A DNA stretch of 12,090 bases from NCBI GenBank assembly GCA_038744645.1, contig JBCDMA010000102.1:1-12090 (forward strand), read 5' to 3'. The position numbers and the translations under genes were made by a program. Source of the stretch: Glaciecola sp038744645. GTDB lineage: Bacteria > Pseudomonadota > Gammaproteobacteria > Enterobacterales > Alteromonadaceae. Below the pieces are notes generated by a model, which did not search any database, was not told the origin of the DNA, and saw nothing but the letters and a program-made list of their open reading frames with translations. Each line of letters begins with the position of its first letter. The stretch's first letter is position 1. This document shows, in pieces, positions 7,894-12,090 of this stretch.

Positions 7894-9384
7894 ATGGAAG
7901 TAGAATTAAAGCTGGCCTTACAGCGCGATGGCTTGGAAGAAATAAAAGAAAAGGTCATTCCAAAACTTAACGGGCAAAGCACATATTCAAGTCAAGCGAT
8001 TGCAAATGAATATTTTGATACACCAGAGTTATTGTTACACGCCAGAAAAATGGGTTTTAGAATAAGAACACAAGACGGCATATGTGAGCAAACGATAAAA
8101 ACTGAAGGCCTTGTACAAGGAGGTCTGCATCAACGCCCGGAATACAATGTTGGTCTTGATAAACCCGTACCTGATTTGACCAAATTTGATCGTGATATCT
8201 TTGCAGAAAATTTTGATCTCGAATACATCAATCGCCATCTAGTGATGGTTTTTACCACTCATTTTCATCGGCATCAATGGCATGTTGAATTCGATGATGG
8301 TGTTGTTGAATTTGTTTATGACCAAGGTGAGATCAAATCAAATCAAGATGTTATCGAGATAAACGAAATTGAATTAGAGCTTAAGTCAGGAAAACCATCA
8401 ATACTGCACGAAATCGCCGATGTAATCGCGGAGCACTTAGCGGTTCGATTAAGCAATATATCAAAAGCGGTATCGGGGTATCGGCTAGTCAAAGACGCGC
8501 CATTCAAGACAAAATCATTACCAATGTTTTTGCCATTGGAAAACAATCTTACAACGGAACAAGGCTTGATCAGCGCGATTAATTGTGGATTCGACCATTG
8601 GTTATATCACCAGGATGCTTACCTGCAATGTCATGACTCGCGAGCACTGTATCAAATACGAGAAAGTCTATTGTTGCTGCTTTACAGCGTCGCGCTGTAT
8701 TTACCTGTACTGCAATCCGAAGAACTCCTTGCGCTTCACAAACAGCTTCTTAAACTCACACAGCGTTGGCATTGGACCGAGCAGTTGATGATTATTAGAC
8801 GGCTGCGCTCAAAAAAAGGTGCCTTTTGCAAACGAGTACCTAAAGAATCTGGCATCATGAACTATCTGCTCGGGCGACGAGAAGGGTTGTTGCAAGCACA
8901 ATTGCCAGATAGTTTAATCTCGCAAAAAGACGCAATTAAGGTGCAATTATCTCTTTCAAGAATTGTGCAAGAAAAACCCTGGCGCGTTCAAAACAGTGGC
9001 GCTGACATTCTAGTTAGAAAGCATGCAAACGGTTGGCTTTCTCAAACGTGGCAGTCAGTTGTGCAGTCTTTGCCAAGCAGCAGAGCAATGGATGCAAACC
9101 AGTATCTAGGGATTGAAGTACTTTTGCATCAATCTTTGATGCATGGATTTTTGCTCGGCGACTTATTTACTGAAACACGAGGTAGTTTTAGAGCCCCTTG
9201 GTTAGATCTGTTAGACGGTATCCATGAATTAAAAGCATTGCATTTGCTTCAAGCTGAACAACAAGAGTTTGAAATAGATGAACCTAATCAATTCAAAGAA
9301 TGGTTAAATGAAAAGCAGGATATGTTGTTAAAGGTTATGGAAATGTCGCGTGAAGCGGCAATGAGGGCGGACACGTATTGGTAG
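7894..9384 (+). CDS. ygiF: CYTH-CHAD domain protein, probable inorganic triphosphatase (YgiF family)
   Basis: Predicted cytoplasmic, metal-dependent hydrolase of inorganic triphosphate, by analogy with E. coli YgiF (433 residues; 496 here). The N-terminal CYTH tunnel domain (about 1-202) starts with the hallmark ExExK as EVELK at residues 2-6. It continues with NEYFDTP at 38-44, basic residues Arg56 and Arg58, EQTIK with Lys69, acidic strands at 132-140, EIELELKSG at 158-166, and SKAVSGY ending at Tyr196. A helical CHAD-like domain (about 220-490) follows; its conserved histidine/arginine surface is poorly preserved, so polyphosphate binding by this half is doubtful. The gene starts 52 bases after putA with no terminator between, so co-transcription is possible. 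The start is supported by the requirement for EVELK at the extreme N-terminus; the Shine-Dalgarno (GTGGG) is weak. Confidence 0.87.
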   Translation: MEVELKLALQRDGLEEIKEKVIPKLNGQSTYSSQAIANEYFDTPELLLHARKMGFRIRTQDGICEQTIKTEGLVQGGLHQRPEYNVGLDKPVPDLTKFDRDIFAENFDLEYINRHLVMVFTTHFHRHQWHVEFDDGVVEFVYDQGEIKSNQDVIEINEIELELKSGKPSILHEIADVIAEHLAVRLSNISKAVSGYRLVKDAPFKTKSLPMFLPLENNLTTEQGLISAINCGFDHWLYHQDAYLQCHDSRALYQIRESLLLLLYSVALYLPVLQSEELLALHKQLLKLTQRWHWTEQLMIIRRLRSKKGAFCKRVPKESGIMNYLLGRREGLLQAQLPDSLISQKDAIKVQLSLSRIVQEKPWRVQNSGADILVRKHANGWLSQTWQSVVQSLPSSRAMDANQYLGIEVLLHQSLMHGFLLGDLFTETRGSFRAPWLDLLDGIHELKALHLLQAEQQEFEIDEPNQFKEWLNEKQDMLLKVMEMSREAAMRADTYW

Positions 9385-9402
9385 ATGAATTGTTCATTTT
9401 TT
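9385..9402 (+). terminator. Weak Rho-independent terminator after ygiF
   Basis: ATGAA (9385-9389), loop TTG, TTCAT (9393-9397), followed by a T run to 9402. The stem is short and AT-rich (extendable by A-T and G-T pairs), so it is at best an inefficient terminator. It directly abuts the ygiF stop codon. Confidence 0.4.
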
Positions 9403-9437
9403 CTCTACATATACATTGTAAATACATCGAATGAACA
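9391..9437. repeat. Inverted repeat TGTTCATT / AATGAACA upstream of ahpC
   Basis: The 8-base arms at 9391-9398 and 9430-9437 are perfect reverse complements separated by 31 AT-rich bases. The left arm overlaps the weak terminator stem, so the two pairings are alternatives. The repeat sits about 130-175 bases ahead of ahpC, in the range of an upstream activator site. Confidence 0.35.
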
Positions 9438-9453
9438 CATAATCAATAAAACT

Positions 9454-9523
9454 GATTAGCCAAATCGTTTCTTCTCGTTTTAAATTTTGTCCAGACATCT
9501 ATATTCTGTAACCATGCGTAAAC
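9454..9523 (+). promoter_or_regulatory. Probable ahpC promoter region
   Basis: The best -10 is TATATT at 9500-9505, which would start transcription near 9512 and leave a leader of about 55 bases. The 17-base-spaced -35 (GTTTTA) is poor, as expected for an activator-dependent promoter. A small dyad GATT-N5-AATC (9454-9466) lies just upstream of it. Peroxide-responsive OxyR commonly controls ahpC in this group, but I could not fit the ATAG-N7-CTAT type OxyR pattern anywhere in the spacer. Confidence 0.35.
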
Positions 9524-9566
9524 AAACACGCGTTTATTTAACTTTCACACAAAAGGAAAAACATTC

Positions 9567-10130
9567 ATGTCAATGATTAACAAGACTATCCCTGACTTCT
9601 CTGTAGAAGCTTTCCACAATGGCGAGTTCACCACTGTGACAAGTGACGACGTAAAAGGCAAGTGGTCTATATTCTTGTTTTACCCTGCGGATTTCACCTT
9701 TGTCTGTCCGACTGAACTTGAAGACATGCAAAAAGCTTACGCTGAATTGCAAGGTCTTGGTGTAGAGGTCTATGCCGTCTCTACTGATTCTCATTTTGTC
9801 CACAAAGCATGGCATGATGCGTCTCCGGCGATTGGCACAATCACATATCCAATGCTGTCTGATAATATCTTCACATTATCACGTGGTTTCGACGTATTGA
9901 TTGAAGAAGATGGTCGTGCGTTACGAGGCACATTCTTGGCAAACCCAGAAGGTGTTATCAAGGTTGCTGAAATCCACGATCTTGGTATCGGTCGCTCGGC
10001 TACCGATATGGTTCGCAAAGTTAAGGCGGCGCAATATGTTGCAAATAATGACGGCGAAGTTTGTCCAGCAGCTTGGGAAGAAGGTCAAGAAACATTGACA
10101 CCAAGTCTTGATCTGGTAGGCAAAATATAA
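9567..10130 (+). CDS. ahpC: Alkyl hydroperoxide reductase subunit C (typical 2-Cys peroxiredoxin)
   Basis: Cytoplasmic peroxiredoxin that reduces hydrogen peroxide, organic peroxides and peroxynitrite. The product is 187 residues, the same length as E. coli AhpC. The peroxidatic Cys47 is in DFTFVCPTEL, with Pro40 and Thr44 of the active site also present. The resolving Cys166 is in GEVCPAAWEEGQ near the C-terminus, followed by a tail TPSLDLVGKI typical of AhpC. YPMLSD, RGTFLANPEG and VRKVKAAQYV complete the family pattern. A ribosome binding site AAGGA (9553-9557) lies nine bases ahead of the ATG. It precedes its reductase ahpF but is separated from it by a strong hairpin and a long spacer. 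This allows AhpC to be made in excess, which is usual for this pair. Identification is firm. Confidence 0.98.
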   Translation: MSMINKTIPDFSVEAFHNGEFTTVTSDDVKGKWSIFLFYPADFTFVCPTELEDMQKAYAELQGLGVEVYAVSTDSHFVHKAWHDASPAIGTITYPMLSDNIFTLSRGFDVLIEEDGRALRGTFLANPEGVIKVAEIHDLGIGRSATDMVRKVKAAQYVANNDGEVCPAAWEEGQETLTPSLDLVGKI

Positions 10131-10155
10131 GTCTGATGCAGATTATTTTTGATTC

Positions 10156-10184
10156 GCTTGCGGCTATTGCCGCAAGCTATTTCT
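10156..10184 (+). terminator. Strong hairpin after ahpC, terminator or attenuator
   Basis: GCTTGCGGC (10156-10164), loop TATT, GCCGCAAGC (10169-10177): a perfect nine-base-pair GC-rich stem 25 bases after the ahpC stop. The following TATTTCTT is T-rich but interrupted, so termination may be partial, allowing some read-through into ahpF. It may also protect the ahpC transcript 3' end. Confidence 0.8.
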
Positions 10185-10198
10185 TAAACGACAAACCC

Positions 10199-10221
10199 AT
10201 TATCGATATTGATAGTTTTTT
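10199..10221 (+). terminator. Second, weak hairpin with T run in the ahpC-ahpF spacer
   Basis: ATTATC (10199-10204) pairs with GATAGT (10211-10216), including one G-T pair, around a six-base loop, and is followed by TTTTT. The stem is AT-rich and weak alone, but placed behind the strong hairpin it could act as a back-up terminator. Confidence 0.35.
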
Positions 10222-10228
10222 GATACCA

Positions 10229-10336
10229 GTGCTGTTCAGGACGTATACGCATTTTGACACTTCATTAAACGCTATCTTAGCCACGTAGCGTGGCAAGTAG
10301 CAATACGTTGGAGTGCGAATACTTCCTGAACACCGC
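10229..10336. repeat. Nested palindrome in the ahpC-ahpF spacer, possible mobile repeat or structured RNA
   Basis: The outer arms are TGTTCAGGA-c-GTAT-a-CGCA (10233-10251) and their reverse complement at 10314-10332, pairing at 17 of 19 positions. Inside lies a second hairpin, 10271-10301: GCTA, CTT and GCCACG pair with CGTGGC, AAG and TAGC around the loop TAG, 13 pairs with two single-base bulges. The outer and inner structures share nearly the same centre (about 10283 and 10286). Such a layout recalls small palindromic dispersed elements or the stem-loop of a non-coding RNA. No target-site duplication is visible at the ends. I cannot tell from one copy whether it is repeated in the genome. 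Confidence 0.6.
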
Positions 10337-10438
10337 CTGCACATTCGTTGCAGCGAAACACTATTTTTCGAGAACAAACACTAACATTCGCAAAGCATGC
10401 ATGGCGGCGGCCAGGTTTATCATGCGCAATTTGTGCGC
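10337..10438. repeat. Series of small hairpins between the palindrome and the ahpF leader
   Basis: Three short stems follow the palindrome. CTGCA (10337-10341) pairs with TGCAG (10349-10353). GCATG (10395-10399) pairs with CATGC (10421-10425), enclosing TGGC-GGCG-GCCA (10402-10413). GCGCA (10424-10428) pairs with TGCGC (10434-10438). The last two share bases 10424-10425, so they partly exclude one another. No convincing coding frame covers this stretch. Confidence 0.4.
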
Positions 10439-10467
10439 TTAAAAGAACAGCCCTGCGCCAGTATTTT
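10439..10467 (+). promoter_or_regulatory. Weak candidate promoter for ahpF
   Basis: TTAAAA (10439-10444, four of six), 17 bases, TATTTT (10462-10467, four of six). The start site would be near 10474, about 53 bases ahead of ahpF. An own promoter would make sense given the strong hairpin after ahpC, but these hexamers are weak. Confidence 0.3.
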
Positions 10468-10526
10468 ATTTGCGTTTAGTACCTACATCAACCTCAAAAG
10501 GGTACACACAGAACAAGGAGATAACG

Positions 10527-12090
10527 ATGTTATCAAACGATATTTTAACCGCCCTGAAAGGCTATATGAAAGACTTGAAAAACGACATTGCGTTTGTCGT
10601 GCAAACGGGTGAGCATGCAAAAAGAAATGAGCTTGTTGATATGCTCACTCAAATCGCATCAACTTCACCGCGACTATCTGTTGATGAGCAGGATACTGGC
10701 GGTCAATTGCGCTCTCCGGTAAGTTTTCGCTTAAAGCGAAACGGAGAAGATACTGGAATAACATTTTCTGGCGTGCCTGGTGGCCATGAGTTTAATTCGC
10801 TGATCTTGGCTATTCTTCAATCCGGCGGCAGTCAATTAAAACTGGATGAGAGTATCCAGAATATGGTGAGAAAAGTGGACAGTAAACTTGATTTTCAAGT
10901 CTATGTCAGCCTCAGCTGTCACGCATGCCCAGACGTCGTACAAGCAATGAATCAATTTGCATTACTCAACGACAATATCAACGCTGAGATGATTGATGGC
11001 GGTGTCTATCCAGAATTAGTTGAAGCAAATGAGATACAGGGTGTTCCCACTGTTTTTTTGAATGGTGAAGTCTTTGCAAGCGGAAAAGTAGAAATCGCAG
11101 GGATACTGGAAAAACTGACTGACGTCGCGCCTGAGATCCTCAGTTCAAACAACGAAAACCGGCTTCCATTACAAGATGTCACTGTGATTGGTGGTGGTCC
11201 CGCAGGCGTTGCAGCGGCGGTATATGCGGCGCGAAAAGGTTTGAAAGTGACTGTTGTGGCAGACCGCTTTGGTGGACAAGTCAAAGACACGATGGGAATT
11301 GAAAATCTGATTTCAGTACCAAAAACCACGGGTCCAGAGTTGACCGGTGCTTTAATGAAGCATCTCAATGATTATGAGGTCACCTTAAAGGAACATATTC
11401 GTGTTGATAAAATCGAAAAAGGCGATATTAAGACGCTCACTTTGAGCAATGGCGAAGTCCTTGAAACACGCACGTTGATAATTGCGACGGGCGCAAACTG
11501 GCGAGAGCTGGGTGTTCCTGGAGAACGTGAAAACATAGGTAATGGTGTTGCGTACTGCCCACACTGCGACGGTCCTTTTTATAAAGGTAAGGACGTGGCC
11601 GTAATCGGTGGCGGGAACAGTGGTGTTGAGGCTGCTTTAGACTTAGCTGGAATTGTTCAAAATGTCACAGTGTTTGAGTTTTTGCCTGAATTGAAAGCTG
11701 ACCAGGTACTGGTCGAGCAACTGTACAAACGTGATAACATTAACGTTGTCACCAATGCAGCTACGCAGCAAATTACTGCCACCGACGGTAAAGTGGATGC
11801 GATAGAATACGTTGATAGGGCAAGCAACAAAGAGCATAGACTTGAGTTGAATGGCGTGTTCGTTCAAATCGGTCTTGTGCCAAACTCAAAAGTCGTTGAG
11901 GGCGTTGTTGATTTGACAAAGTATGGAGAGATAATCATCAATGAAAAAGGACTCACGAGTGAGCCAGGTATTTTCGCTTGCGGTGATGTAACCACCGTGC
12001 CTTACAAACAAATTGTTATTGCGATGGGTGAAGGCTCTAAAGCGGCACTTGCTGCCTTTGATTACTTGCTTATGAATCCAATAGAAGAAG
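10527..12090 (+). CDS. ahpF: Alkyl hydroperoxide reductase subunit F, last few codons beyond window edge
   Basis: FAD- and NADH-dependent disulfide reductase that passes electrons through two cysteine pairs to oxidised AhpC. 521 codons are visible without a stop. E. coli AhpF has 521 residues, so only a few residues should be missing. The N-terminal tandem thioredoxin-like domain (about 1-200) contains the redox pair CHAC at Cys131 and Cys134. The FAD-binding loop VIGGGPAGVAAA begins at residue 220, the second redox pair CPHC is Cys344 and Cys347 in AYCPHCDGPF, the NADH-binding loop VIGGGNSGVEAA begins at 359, and the C-terminal FAD motif IFACGDVTTVPYKQ is present. The ATG has a near-ideal ribosome binding site AAGGAG (10515-10520), six bases upstream. 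It partners ahpC, but the 396-base structured spacer suggests it is expressed at a lower or separately set level. Confidence 0.97.
   Translation, partial: MLSNDILTALKGYMKDLKNDIAFVVQTGEHAKRNELVDMLTQIASTSPRLSVDEQDTGGQLRSPVSFRLKRNGEDTGITFSGVPGGHEFNSLILAILQSGGSQLKLDESIQNMVRKVDSKLDFQVYVSLSCHACPDVVQAMNQFALLNDNINAEMIDGGVYPELVEANEIQGVPTVFLNGEVFASGKVEIAGILEKLTDVAPEILSSNNENRLPLQDVTVIGGGPAGVAAAVYAARKGLKVTVVADRFGGQVKDTMGIENLISVPKTTGPELTGALMKHLNDYEVTLKEHIRVDKIEKGDIKTLTLSNGEVLETRTLIIATGANWRELGVPGERENIGNGVAYCPHCDGPFYKGKDVAVIGGGNSGVEAALDLAGIVQNVTVFEFLPELKADQVLVEQLYKRDNINVVTNAATQQITATDGKVDAIEYVDRASNKEHRLELNGVFVQIGLVPNSKVVEGVVDLTKYGEIIINEKGLTSEPGIFACGDVTTVPYKQIVIAMGEGSKAALAAFDYLLMNPIEE

Noticed and set aside
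9385..9566. OxyR binding site upstream of ahpC
   Set aside because: I looked for ATAG-N7-CTAT style half-sites and found none with acceptable match. Regulation by OxyR remains possible but is not shown by the sequence.
10271..10301. tRNA-like or riboswitch interpretation of the inner hairpin
   Set aside because: There is no cloverleaf, anticodon arm or CCA-type end, and no known riboswitch core could be matched; only the hairpin itself is supported.
10177..10377. 66-codon minus-strand frame across the nested palindrome, with a CRRC pair
   Set aside because: It exists because it runs through the palindrome and terminator. It has no recognisable family and no clear ribosome binding site, and its end overlaps the ahpC hairpin.
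10397..10612. 71-codon plus-strand frame running into ahpF
   Set aside because: It overlaps the start of ahpF in another frame by 86 bases, has no recognisable product, and lies in the hairpin-rich leader.
11006..11368. 120-codon minus-strand frame
   Set aside because: It is antisense to the FAD-binding part of ahpF. Its composition is low-complexity Ser/Pro/Thr, as expected from reverse reading.

Overview
The window reads as a chromosomal stretch of a gammaproteobacterium, most like a marine Alteromonadales-type organism. This rests on the gene order ftsB-ispD-ispF-truD-surE-pcm, which is characteristic of Gammaproteobacteria (normally followed by nlpD-rpoS, here beyond the left edge), on the enterobacterial-like sequences of PutA, AhpC and AhpF, and on a fairly AT-rich base composition. 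The genus is an inference and is not proven by anything here. No insertion sequence, prophage, CRISPR array, rRNA or tRNA gene was recognised, and the long genes show no frameshifts.

Positions 1-3824 (minus strand) hold a tight six-gene cluster read right to left: ftsB (divisome), ispD and ispF (two steps of the MEP isoprenoid pathway), truD (tRNA pseudouridine 13 synthase), surE (survival nucleotidase) and pcm (isoaspartyl repair methyltransferase, cut by the left edge). Genes overlap or are separated by at most 31 bases, so they are probably co-transcribed.

Positions 3825-4013 form a divergent control region between ftsB and putA. It contains candidate back-to-back promoters sharing one -10 core, a 6-bp dyad (ACGTCA-N7-TGACGT), and a longer inverted repeat whose right arm is the putA ribosome binding site.

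Positions 4014-9384 (plus strand) hold putA, encoding a bifunctional proline dehydrogenase / glutamate-semialdehyde dehydrogenase that lacks the N-terminal DNA-binding domain of the E. coli enzyme. It is followed by a CYTH-CHAD triphosphatase gene related to ygiF.

Positions 9385-12090 (plus strand) hold the alkyl hydroperoxide reductase pair: ahpC (peroxiredoxin) and ahpF (its flavoprotein reductase, reaching the right edge almost complete). The two genes are separated by a 396-base non-coding spacer that starts with a strong hairpin. It continues with a roughly 108-base nested palindrome and several smaller hairpins. This spacer is the least explained and most interesting part of the window. 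Everything else is well-known housekeeping and stress metabolism, and I did not find a new multi-gene system.
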